A DNA stretch of 64,000 nucleotides from Cunninghamia lanceolata. Its lineage: Eukaryota; Streptophyta; Pinopsida; Cupressales; Cupressaceae. A model generated the notes under the pieces. The model was given only the letters and a program-made list of their open reading frames with translations. It had not been told where the DNA came from and did no database searches. Where the stretch lies: NCBI GenBank assembly GCA_027924645.1, contig BSBN01000297.1, positions 4,464,001 through 4,528,000 of the forward strand, given 5' to 3'. The translations under genes were made by a program, and so were the position numbers. This document shows positions 54,792 through 64,000 of this stretch, in pieces (the first letter of the stretch is position 1; the number at the start of each line of letters is the position of its first letter).

Positions 54792-57189
54792 CACACATAT
54801 ACAAACATGATTCACTCACACAAGATACATAAGAAATTGTGAATTTTGAATTGGAAGACTGTAATGATAATTAAACAAGCACACATGGAAGACACATCAA
54901 CAAGCCCTATGAATAGTCAAGTGGGGTATGGCCAATTAGGTCTTAGGCTATGTTTACATGAGGTTAACTAAGGAATTGAAAGCAAAATCCTACCACACAG
55001 TTGGTAGAAAGGGGTAACCCACCCTTCACCTTCACTTCCCAAAGGTATAAATTTCTTTGGGGCTTAGCCAAGAGTGACAAGATTCTAACTCCCAATGAGG
55101 GTGTCTTTCAATTTAGCCTCGAATGACTTCATCCATAGGGGTGATGAAATCCCATAGTAGGCCTCCTAGGAAAGGGTAAACAAAAGAAAATCAAGTGAGG
55201 TGTTTTTGATCTCCAAGATCACCTTGTGGTGCGAGGAGAGAGCATACACACACGCACTTGATTCACACTCACACTTGTAAATTAACCCTTAGAAATCGAA
55301 ATGTGAGGAAGATAATTCAAGCACTTATTTATTTTAGACCCAAATCCAAATGTGTGATTGAAGACAATGGTTAATTTTAGCCCAATTTTTTTTATGTGAT
55401 TGCTAAAGTAATATTCATTTTAAGCCCAAATTGAAATATGTGATGTAAATAATGATTCGTTTTATGTCCCAAATTGAAGTGTGGTTGCAAACAAGATTGA
55501 TTGATCAAAGAAAAGAGATGAATGATGAAATGAATACACCTGATTGTTTCACTATCCCAAGCTACTATAGATGTTGATGTGAATGTTGCTCTAGCTCCTT
55601 GGGGTCACTTGCAGGCCACCAAATCAAAAAACAAGCAAGTGAAAGTGCCTAGGAGACCATTATGTGAAAAAGAGAATTTTGATAAAAACCTACTAAAAAT
55701 TAACTGATATAGAAAAATGAAGTGCATAAACAGATTCTACACAAAATTCTATGCAATTTTTTTAAAAAATTGCTGAAAACCATAAAAAAATGCTCAAGAT
55801 ATGCTCGATTGAAGTTTAAAAGAAAGTTTGACTTTGACTACGAAAAAATTGGTCAAAATTACACTTTCACTTGATAATTTCTCTACCACTACGTAGTTCA
55901 CTCTCCCAGCTTTCCAACGAGTCTAATTTTGTGAAAATTTGCCTCCCTATGCCTAGGTTATGATCAAAAGAAAAAAATAGCCCTCTTATGGAATGTAGAA
56001 GCAAGAGGCAAGTCTGACAGTGTTAAGTTGACTACTAGTAGTCTGAGAGAAAGCGGTCACATGTGGTAGTCTCCTTCAATGGTTTTCCTAGATGTTAGTA
56101 TTAGGGTCAATGCAGCAAAGCCCCTAGTCATTCATATGACTAGGGCCATAATCCACGCAAATAGAAAAAGGGGGGCCAAGACTATCGGCCCCCGGTCACA
56201 ATGCACTACAAGTTGAAACCTAGTGGTCAATGTCTTGAAGGCGAGAAAGTTTAGACTTAACTGTGACTACAAAGACCATGTAACCACAATCCCACTGAAA
56301 ACTTAGACGGGTTGTGATGCCTATAGGAGGTAGTGGTGACACCTTTGATAGGATGTGACTGAAACGTAGAGCGGGGAGTCATAGAAAATGGAAGAGGATC
56401 GAGCAGAGGATGGGGGTCGATGTGGTAGAAGACGCATCGACCAGGATGAACATAGGTGTTGACTAGGCACCTCGAGCAGCAACAGGGGAGATTTGACACT
56501 GGCAGGTTCTCAGTGGCTAGGGGCTTAGGAGATGGCAGAAGTGGGTGTTGACCAAGTGGTCGATGACAATATACTGGCCACGACAGGGTTTGAATCCAAC
56601 GGTGTTGGGATGTAGAGCAAGTGGCGGCAACAACCTAAAGTGGGTGGAGGTTAAAAATTTGAAGTGGTGGGAGATAGACAGGATGTTAAAGTAGGCTGAG
56701 ATAAGGTGGTATACATGCCAGAATTGCTAGTGACTAGTTTTTTAGGGAAAACTAGAGGCAGTGACGGTGCCAAGGACCAATGACCCAAAACCTAACCAGC
56801 AATCAACGGAGATTTAAACTAGTAACCCTTAAATCTACAAAATCTAATAGATAAACCTACAAATATGACACACACAACTAAAAACCTAAATCAGCCATGA
56901 GAGAGGGGTCTGCAGGTCCGTATGGTACAGATCCGTATTATACAGACTATTGCCCCTTAAATTATTTTCAAAAACTGCCAAAAGTTTTCAGAAGCAAAAC
57001 TGGGCAAATTTTATGTCATTTTTCATTTCTCAAGGCTCCTGATCACAATGGTGTAGTTAGTTTTTGCCCAGGATGCAACCTGCTAAAATTTTCTTCCAAA
57101 AATTTGTAAAACTTGACAAAAACTAGGGTTAGAAACTTGCAAAATTTTGACAACAAAATCTGCAAAAAAACTCACGATTAGATCCACCA
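54792..57189 (-). other. 5' leader of element Y
   Basis: About 2.4 kb with no convincing coding sequence. Parts near 55735-55840 resemble X's leader near 5860-5960. Region 56240-56800 is G/A-rich with short unrelated frames. Continues at 12985 after element C. Confidence 0.55.
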
Positions 57190-57201
57190 CCGGGCGTGCC
57201 A
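57190..57201 (-). other. Primer binding site of Y
   Basis: Minus strand TGGCACGCCCGG two bases after the LTR end at 57204. It starts like X's site (TGGCACCCATCG). tRNA not identified. Confidence 0.7.
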
Positions 57202-57203
57202 AA

Positions 57204-58085
57204 TGAAATCATGAAACATCAACATGAAGGAAATGATAACAAATGCAAATCAAATGAATACAAACCTCATATCGACTCATGATCCATTGATAAGGAGGAC
57301 AGTGCCGTACCCAAAGCACTCTAGCTTTACCTAAAGAGATGAATGTTGATTGCTCAATTCAGCAGCATAACAATAGGATAGGGATTGGTAGATGAATGAT
57401 TGGATGAATGCAAGATAGTTGGATGAGAGATTCAAAGGAAACTTCAGTAGAGTAAGGATGCTAGAAGAAGATTTGATGCAAATGGCTTAGAGGAGGCTAG
57501 GTTTATAGGATATGGTTGATTGGATTGAACGGTTGTGATTGAGAGTTATGTTGGAGAATATGGATGGTCAAGATCGATTAGAGTTGGATTAGGGTTTCCC
57601 ACTCAAAGAGGGATTGTAGTCACATGACAAGTGTGTGATGGAGAATAAATGGGGATCTAATTCAAATTTGAATTAGTTTGACATGTGAAGGCCTATTAAG
57701 TGGGAGATGAGACATGTGACATGTGTCGCAATGTGATGAGAGGTGACGGAATAATTCAAATTTTTAATTTGAATTATGTGAGACATGTGAAGGGGGATTA
57801 TTAACTAAACAAATGGGATTTATTTAGTTAATTGGAATGTGAGCAAGTGGGATTAATTAAATAAAGTGGGTTTATTTAATTAATCAGGAAGATGATTAAG
57901 ATGGGATGAACTAGGACCTAGGGATAAATGGGATTAAGTGGGATGAGCTTAGATCAACTAGGATGAACTAGGACCTAGGGGACATATACAAGTTCATATC
58001 GACAAGGTGTTGTGTAACCAAGACCTAGGGCAAAGACATACAAGGTCATGTGTAAACAAGACCTAGACAATTTTTAGTGTCTACA
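57204..58085 (-). repeat. 5' LTR of Y (882 bp)
   Basis: Minus strand starts TGTAGACACTAAAAATTG at 58085 and ends GATTTCA at 57204. Its first 183 bp match 7602-7783. TATA-like TCCTATAAAC on the minus strand at 57501-57510. AGATG follows at 58086-58090, where the Copia Z gag begins; the other duplication copy is outside the window. Confidence 0.85.
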
Positions 58086-58880
58086 AGATGGTAAGGCAAA
58101 ACATGCTCTCTTAAGTGGACTTACTAATTCTGAGTTGGTAAAAGTTGTGAATTTGAAAACTTCTAATGAGATTTGGAAAAAGTTGGAAAGTGTTTATGAA
58201 GGAGATGATAAGGTCAAACAAGCTAAAATGCAAAATTTGAAGGTCACATCTGAGAGCATGTGAATGTTTGAAGATAAAACATTACAAGCTACTTACAGAA
58301 GGTGGATGAAGTTGTCAATTGCATCAAAGGAGTTGGTGGAAATATAGATGATAAAGAAGTGATATTGAAGGTACTCAAAACTCTTCCTAAAGCTTACAGT
58401 CATAAGATTCTTGCTATTGAAGAATTACAAAATTTGAATTAGTTTACCAAAGATAAGTTTCTTGGCACCCTAAGGGCTTTTGAAATAAGAGAGTTTAGCA
58501 CAACTACTGGAACAGCAAAGGATGAGACTGCTTTTAAGGCTAGCAAATCATAGAAGACTATGGAATTAGATCTGGAAGACCTTGATGAAGTGGAATCTAA
58601 CTTTGTGAGAAGGGTGAAAAAGGGTATTGGAAAGTTCAATGGTAAGTTACCTTTTAAATGTTTCAGTTGTGGAAAAATAGGTCATTATGCTTCAAGATGT
58701 GTAGATAGATCTCTAAGAATTTAGAATAGGGAAAACAGAGGTAAGATTGTTAAGAATAGTTACTATGTTAGAGAATATGCAAGTATATATGATGATGAAT
58801 CTGATTATGAGGATGATAATCATAATGAATGCCTATTCATAGCCCTAAGAGATGAAACTGTTTCTGCTAACTCAAGAAGC
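58086..58880 (+). pseudogene. gag: Copia Gag of Z (partial)
   Basis: It begins mid-domain with KAKHALLSGLTNSELVKVV and EIWKKLESVYEGDDKVK, the UBN2-type Copia Gag. Stops and shifts occur between 58255 and 58560. The zinc knuckle CFSCGKIGHYASRC is intact at 58659-58700. The N-terminal part is missing because Y inserted at 58085. Confidence 0.85.
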
Positions 58881-59325
58881 TGTATGAAGGAAAAGGGTCC
58901 AGAAGTAAGTATTAACCTTGAACAAACTATAATGTCTATCTTTCATGCTAAAAGAGAAAAAGATGATTGGGTCATTGACTATGGATGCTCAAATCATATG
59001 ATGGGTGATAAGAGTAAGTTTGTTAAACTTGAAAAATATGATGGTGGAGTAGTTAGGTTTGGTGATGATGCAGCTGCTAAGATTTGTGGAAAGGGTTCAA
59101 TTAGTTTTGATGGAAAGCATAACATTGATGATGTTCTTTATGTCAAAGGTTTAAAGAAGAATATCTTAAGTGTTGGATAGATGTGTAGCAAGGGTTACAA
59201 TCTTATGTTTTAGGATGATGTCTATGAGAACAGAAAAAGATCTAAAATAGTGATTGTTGCTAGAAAGAGGACAGGTGGAAATGTTTATCATCTCAAAGGT
59301 GGTGATAGTTATTGCTTTATGACTT
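58881..59325 (+). pseudogene. pol: Copia protease of Z
   Basis: DDWVIDYGCSNHMMGDKSKF is the Copia protease site, but the Ser/Thr of DSG is Tyr (DYG), so the enzyme is inactive. GGVVRFGDDAAAKICGKG and VLYVKGLKKNILSVG follow. TAG stops come soon after (59178, 59212). Confidence 0.85.
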
Positions 59326-60130
59326 AGTTTAGTGAGAGTTGGCTATGGCATAGGAGATTTTGTCACATCAATTTTGATAGCCTAGTAAGGATAAGTTTAG
59401 TTCAAGTTGTGAGAGATCTGCCAAAGATTACAAAGCCCATCAATGTTATTTGTAAGGAATGTTAGATTGGAAAGCAAATAAGAAGAAGCTTCAAAGTCAA
59501 GGACTAGTCATCTACAAGACTATTGGAATTGGTACATACAGATCTTTGTGGTCCTACTAGAGTAAGGAGTTTTCAAGGTGATGGGTACTTTATGTTATTT
59601 ATGGATGATTGCTCTAGAATGACATGGGTCACCTTTTTTAAGGAAAAAATAGAAGCCCTAGATAAGTTTAAATCCTTTAAAGCAATGGTTGAAAATTAAA
59701 TGGATATGAAGAGCAAATGTTTGAGGTCTGACAGAGGTGGATAATTTACTTCTAATGAGTTTAACATGTTTTGTGAGAATCATGGGATAAAGATGCATTT
59801 TTCTGCCCCTAGGACTCCTCAGTAGAATGGAGTGGTTGAAAGGAAGAGCAAGACTATTCAAGAAGCTGTAAGGACAATGATAAAAGAAGCAAACCTACTA
59901 GAAGTCTACTGGAGAGAAGAATTTTGACTATTGTCTACATACAAAATAGAGTACAAGTAAAAGCAAATGACACAAAGACTCCCTATGAGCTATGGTATGG
60001 AAGGATTCCTATTGTTAAATATTTCAAAGTTTTAGAAGCAAATGTTATATCAAAAGAGATGAGGAACTAGGAAAGTTTGATGCAAGGTGTGATGAAGGAA
60101 TTTTCCTTGGGTATTCTACTAGAAGCGAAG
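59326..60130 (+). pseudogene. pol: Copia pre-integrase and integrase of Z
   Basis: WLWHRRFCHINFDSLVRI is the pre-integrase zinc region. The core has LLELVHTDLCG, SKCLRSDRGG and RTPQ-stop-NGVVERKSK, with the triad positions recognisable. EGIFLGYSTRSEAYQCYN near 60095-60145 closes the domain. Many TAG codons, several at places where C has Gln (CAG or CAA), and frame changes near 59930-60040. Confidence 0.85.
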
Positions 60131-60923
60131 CTTACCAATGCTACAACAAGAGGCTAAGAAAAATTATTGAAAGTGCTAATGTTAAGGTTGATAAATATAT
60201 ACAAAAGATTTCAAAGATTGATGAATATGAATCAGATGAGTCTTCTTGCAGAGAAGAAGAAGAAAATAAATAAAAAGAAGTACAGGTTGAAGAACAAGAA
60301 GCTTAGAAAAGTATCCCTAAAAATCCCAAGTATGTGTAGAAGCATCATTCTGAGGACTAGATCATTGGTGATAAGAGAAAAGGTGTATTGACAAGAAGGA
60401 GAGCTGCTAAAGAATGGGTAAATCTATGTTTACTTTCTAAACTTGAACCTAAAATAGTGGTTGAGGCATGCAAGGATGAGTAGTGGATCAAGGATATGGA
60501 AGAAGAACTAATGCAAATTGAGAAGAATCAGACTTGGGAACTTGTCGCAAGACCAGAGAACAAAAATGTAATTAGAACTAAGTGGGTATTCTGGAACAAA
60601 TTGAATGAGAATAGAGAAGTGGTAAAAACAAGGCAAGACTTGTGTGTAAAGGTTACTCATAAGTGGAAGGAATAGACTATGAGGAAACTTATGCTTTAGT
60701 GGCAAGAATGGAGGCCATTAGGATGTTTTTGGCTTTTGCAGCACATAAGGATTTCAAAGTATATCAAATGGATGTGAAGTCTATTGTCTTGAATGGTGAG
60801 TTAGAAGAGCAACTGTACATAGAGCAACCAAAAGGATTTCAGTTGTCAGGTAAGCCAGATATTGTTTGCAGGTTGAAGAAGGCACCATATGGATTGAAGC
60901 AAGTCCCTAGAGCTTGGTATCAC
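60131..60923 (+). pseudogene. pol: Copia RT N-terminal part of Z, truncated
   Basis: IIGDKRKGVLTRRR, WIKDMEEELMQIEKNQTWEL and NKNVIRTKWVFWNKL lead into GIDYEETYALVARMEAIRMF and FKVYQMDVKSIVLNGELEEQ, typical Copia RT. It ends at YGLKQVPRAWYH where the CACTA-like sequence begins, so the catalytic DD box is missing. Confidence 0.88.
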
Positions 60924-61440
60924 TAGTACAAAAAGAGCAATATATTACTAAAAAAACTACTAAAAACAGCTTATAAATGACCAAACATTGTCACGTGACC
61001 ATTAGTAGTTTATTGCCAGCCATTTATAACGAAAATTGATGACTAAACCATTTTTAGTCATTTATTGGTTGTTTTGATTGATTAATTTGGTAGTATATTT
61101 AGTCATTGATTGTTGTAATTTGGTCACTTATTTAGTCATTTTTATTCACTGATATATTTAGTCATTAATTTAGTCATTGATTATTGTTAACCGGTCACTT
61201 ATTTAGTCATTTTTATCCACTGATTTATGCCCATTGGTAGTGTATTTAGTCATTAATTTTAATCATCATTTTGATCAATTTGGTAGTATATTTAGTCATT
61301 TTTATTCACTAATTTAACACTGGTCATATATTTAGTCATATTTATTCACTGTTCATTGATTTTTGTCAATTAGTAGTATATTTAGTCAATTTAAATATTA
61401 ATTCATGTCAATTAGTAGTATATTTAGTCATTTTGAACCT
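60924..61440. repeat. CACTA terminus and subterminal TTTAGTCATTT array
   Basis: The motif TATTTAGTCATTT and variants occur about a dozen times between 61040 and 61435, mainly in one orientation. An inverted form (ATGACTAAA) lies near 61040. Arrays of short repeats beside the terminus are where CACTA transposase binds in known elements. Confidence 0.75.
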
Positions 61441-61748
61441 TGCAATCTATGTAGATTTCCATCAGGCATTAATTGTTTGCTTCGTACATGTCTCTTTGAT
61501 TATATTCATTGAATGCTCTGTAAGAGGAGTGTTTGGAGTTGAGCAATATAATCCACATTTGGATCTCATCTGCCTTGGTTTTATTTCCCCACCGATGTGA
61601 ATGACTTCAATTCATTATGTTGCCTCGTACGATCCTCTTTTTATGCAAGAGACCATGGTATCTGTGTCATTATTTCATTCTTGCCTCTTCATTTTTCTCT
61701 TGTTGTGTATCTACAATGTGTATCTATCCCCACAATTGTTGACTTCAT

Positions 61749-62348
61749 TTGCGTGTTCAACCATGGGAACAACCAATGCACAGAAGCATCAACTCAGATT
61801 TCATGGCTAGGGCCTTCAAACTACTCAATGAAGAGCTGGTGGAGGATGCTTTGATAGATGTATGTAATAGAAATTTTCTACTACAATCTAGGGTATGTTA
61901 TGCTTCGCATTTGGTATCTCATTTTCTCTCAAATACGATGGACTTATTTCATCAAGTTGATAAGGTTAAAAGGATAGCATCAATGTTTGTTCATGACTAT
62001 CTAGTCCTAGATGTCAAGCTATTTGAAGCTTTTTCTAGCACTTATAATCTCCATGATGGCTCAGCCTTGGTAGGGGGACTCTTCCTCTATGAAGATATCA
62101 TTAATAAACCTAGTTTACACTATGTTTATCAAGTGATGATTTTAAGTTTGCAATCAGGTAACATAAAGCTCTTTAATAATTCACTACAGGTTCACAATTT
62201 TGCATTTGGAAGGTCCAAGAGGGAAAGGATAGAGGAAATATTCAATGCATGGAGCTTCTTGTCAAATTTCCAACCATTGGTAGTTTCCTTCACCAATGAT
62301 GACACAGTCCTTTCTGTAAAGAATCCAATTGGGGGTTCATGGCTTTAG
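61749..62348 (+). CDS. Unrecognised 199-aa open frame
   Basis: An ATG-started frame of 199 codons in an otherwise stop-rich area. The sequence looks protein-like (RIASMFVHDYLVLDVKLFEA, GGLFLYEDIINKPSLHYVYQ, SFTNDDTVLSVKNPIGGSWL) and is not low complexity. No known domain, signal peptide or membrane segment is recognised. It lies between the CACTA-like end and the PPR fragments, so it may be a captured gene piece or an exon of a broken gene. It may also be chance. Confidence 0.35.
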   Translation: MRVQPWEQPMHRSINSDFMARAFKLLNEELVEDALIDVCNRNFLLQSRVCYASHLVSHFLSNTMDLFHQVDKVKRIASMFVHDYLVLDVKLFEAFSSTYNLHDGSALVGGLFLYEDIINKPSLHYVYQVMILSLQSGNIKLFNNSLQVHNFAFGRSKRERIEEIFNAWSFLSNFQPLVVSFTNDDTVLSVKNPIGGSWL

Positions 62349-63274
62349 GATTACAGATTTAAATATGGACATGTGAACCACTCTTTTTGTTTTAAGTTCT
62401 TGGCTTCATTGTAACTTTGGTTTCCTTTTTGGCCAAAAAGGGCCTTTTAGATCTATAGCTCTATTTAGGGCTCTTAGTTAAAATGCTCTGTTATGTTATC
62501 TTTTTGTCCAAGAAGGGCTTTTTTTGTAATCTATAAAAATGTTATTATTAATACTAATATATTATGATGCTCTAAGCATCCTTACTGATTCAAAAAAAAT
62601 GTCAACCCTAGTTCATGTGTTGTCTCAGTAAATACATGCACCATGAAAGAATCCATTAATTATACATAAATTCCAAATTAAGTTGATGAGAAAAGATCTT
62701 TGATATCCAACTAGGAATCCTTAACATCAAAAAATTACTAACCTGATGTTTCACAACAAGTTTCCCAACTATGACATCATCTTTACTTAGAGACTAGATA
62801 TTGATCCACTACCATATTGGATCTCACAGGATTCTCCTTCAAAAACAACAAATGATATATATTAATTGTTTAGAAACTTCTTTAATATCCCCATGTAAGC
62901 ATACTAAACTAAGGGAGGTTGAGGGTTTGAAGTAGAGTACCATCTTCTTGGTATGTGCTTGACTTTGATGACTTGTATATTAAATGAAAATAGCAAGCTA
63001 GCTACACTGTAAAATCATTGTTAATCCTTGTTGCAAAAATAACCACAAAATCCTTTTTAATTAAAATAATCCTTCTAGATATTTCAAGATAATATATTTT
63101 AGTTAATTTCTAAGAAACCTAATAATTTCACTATCCAAATAGCCATCAATCTATTTACTCTATATAATTTCTTAGAATTCAGAATTTGAATGTAGGCTGA
63201 GTATTCTAGCAACACTACTTTTTTAGTTGGATCCTAAAAATGCTACAACTGGTGTTCTCTAAAATATTTGTGTA
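62349..63274. other. No gene recognised
   Basis: AT-rich. Around 62430-62560 are GGCC/AAGGGC words and T-runs that resemble a transcript 3' end, with stretches TTATTATTAATACTAATATATT. Nothing else seen. Confidence 0.5.
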
Positions 63275-63751
63275 GAAGCGAGCAGGTGTGGTGAGGTTCA
63301 AATAGTAAGGAGATTAATGAAAGATAAAGGAATTAAAAAGATACCTGCATGTAGTTGGATTGAAGGGCATTAAATGGTACATGCTTTTTTGTGTAGGAGA
63401 TAGATCACATCCACAAACATGGGAGAGCTATGCAAAATTAGAGAAATTGGCTTGGCAAATGAAGGCAATAGGGTATTTCTAGATTCAAGACTTTTACTTA
63501 ATGCTATGGAATAGAAGAAAAAAGAATCATTTATCTGTCACCATAGTGAAAAGTTAGCAATTGTATTTGGTTTGTTAAACATGGCCCCTGGTACAACCAT
63601 TAGAGTTGTTAAGAACCTTCGAGTATGTTATGATTTTCACACTGCATCTAAATTCATCTCCAAGATTGTTGCAAGAGAAATTATTCTAAGAGATGTGAAC
63701 CATTTCCATCATTTTAAAAAGGGACAATGTTCTTGTGGAGAATATTGGTGA
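63275..63751 (+). pseudogene. PPR protein C-terminus (E and DYW domains), decayed
   Basis: The sequence follows the E/E+/DYW region of plant pentatricopeptide-repeat editing proteins: RRLMKDKGIKKIPACSWIEG, then in another frame GDRSHPQTWESYAKLE, then [14 protein letters not shown], then [20 protein letters not shown] and [20 protein letters not shown], ending GEYW-stop in place of DYW. At least two frameshifts and stops (TAA after WIEGH, TAG codons) break it. The zinc site CxxCH reads CYDFH, so the deaminase-like centre is lost. Such proteins edit organelle RNA; this is a dead fragment. Confidence 0.9.
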
Positions 63752-63829
63752 TTATAAATGAAACAATCTAAAAAATAGGCTTGCACTATAATAATGTGCA
63801 CTACATCAGATATCCTTTTTATAATGAAG

Positions 63830-63960
63830 GGACATCCATCAAAGCATAACAACAGGGATTTTTTTGTCATATGTTGTAGTTATAAGTGCCCTGCTAGACA
63901 TACATGAAAATGTGGAAGCATAGACAAGGCAAGCGAACTGTTTCAAAAAATGCCATGATT
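63830..63960 (+). pseudogene. Isolated PPR repeat fragment
   Basis: VISALLDIH in one frame and KCGSIDKASELFQKMP in another match the consensus of one PPR repeat (ALLDMYxKCGSIxxAxxLFxxMP). A frame change and stop lie within it. It comes after the DYW end, which is the reverse of a normal PPR gene order, so it belongs to a second copy or a rearranged piece. Confidence 0.75.
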
Positions 63961-64000
63961 AAAGGATATATTTAAAATGGGTTTTTTCTGAAAAGTCTTT

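Larger units (their letters stand above)
7602..58085 (-). mobile_element. Gypsy-like element Y without visible RT, split by C
   Basis: Y is read right to left: 5' LTR 57204-58085, primer site 57190-57201, leader 54792-57189, then an interruption by element C (12991-54786), then internal sequence 12985-7784, a polypurine tract, and the first 182 bp of the 3' LTR at 7783-7602. Element X cuts that LTR and its remainder lies left of the window. The 182 bp match 57903-58085 with about 11 differences by my count. Coding remnants at 10305-12724 include a G-patch-like segment, but I found no RT, RNase H or integrase, so Y was probably non-autonomous. Right of 58085 is the Copia Z gag. Confidence 0.8.
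58086..60923 (+). mobile_element. Copia element Z, right-hand part
   Basis: A plus-strand Ty1/copia pol read from inside gag to inside RT. It is cut on the left by Y (58085) and on the right by a CACTA-like terminus (60924). It is related to C but clearly diverged, with many stops and frameshifts. The left part of Z must lie left of this window, beyond Y. Confidence 0.9.
60924..64000 (+). mobile_element. CACTA-type DNA transposon, left end; right end not seen
   Basis: At 60924 CACTAGTACAAAAAGAGC starts abruptly inside the Copia RT of Z. CACTAGTA at the tip matches the terminal inverted repeats of plant CACTA (En/Spm) transposons. The next 500 bp carry subterminal repeats. No inverse terminus (ending TACTAGTG) was seen before 64000, so the right border is unknown and the extent given is only to the window edge. 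No transposase was recognised. Confidence 0.6.

Noticed and set aside
61749..62560. LINE ORF2 end with 3' tail
   Set aside because: No endonuclease or RT motif and no clear poly(A) or short-repeat tail with flanking duplication.
1..64000. tRNA, rRNA or other RNA genes
   Set aside because: None seen on either strand by eye. The TGGTATCAGAGC sites are primer binding sites, not tRNA genes.

Overview
This 64 kb window is a stack of nested LTR retrotransposons with no intact cellular gene. The organism is a land plant. The evidence is Ty1/copia and Ty3/gypsy elements of plant type, initiator-Met primer sites, a CACTA-type transposon end and a broken PPR-DYW gene. The depth of nesting, very long LTRs and many old copies suggest a very large genome, probably a gymnosperm; that last step is inference.

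Layout, outermost to innermost (letters are mine). Z is a plus-strand Copia element; only its right part is in the window (58086-60923), cut by a CACTA-like left end at 60924. Y is a minus-strand gypsy-like element without visible reverse transcriptase. It sits in Z's gag and spans 7602-58085, with its 5' LTR at 57204-58085 and the start of its 3' LTR at 7602-7783. X is a minus-strand Gypsy element (1-7601, running off the left edge) inserted in Y's 3' LTR. C is a minus-strand Copia element (12991-54786, target duplication ATGAT) inserted in Y's leader. G is a plus-strand Gypsy element (16315-51065, duplication GATCT/GATTT) inserted in C's pol. Its LTRs are about 6.7 kb and each holds a roughly 1,400-codon reading frame. 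T is a plus-strand gag-protease-only element (30286-43309, duplication GTAAA) inserted in G's integrase. N is a minus-strand non-autonomous Copia-like element (31384-38778, duplication GAAAT) inserted in T's 5' LTR. The deepest chain is Z > Y > C > G > T > N, six levels.

N is the youngest. I count nine substitutions and one 2-bp indel between its ~1,090-bp LTRs, and both of its reading frames (367 and 1,027 codons) are open. N shares its LTR core, primer-site leader and repeated polypurine tracts with C, so N probably depended on enzymes from C's family. Y, T and N all lack visible RT and integrase. G has an RNase H-like domain ahead of RT as well as the usual one after RT, and a large accessory frame inside U3. 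N's 1,027-aa protein and G's U3 frame share a general plan: globular N-terminus, basic linker, charged middle, helical C-terminus. They are the best candidates for something undescribed.

The right end (60924-64000) has a CACTA-like terminus, a subterminal TTTAGTCATTT array, one unrecognised 199-aa frame, and two decayed PPR pieces, one of them a C-terminal DYW domain. Most older coding regions are broken by in-frame TAG codons. Comparing paired LTRs shows that many of these came from CAG, as expected from cytosine deamination in methylated CHG context.
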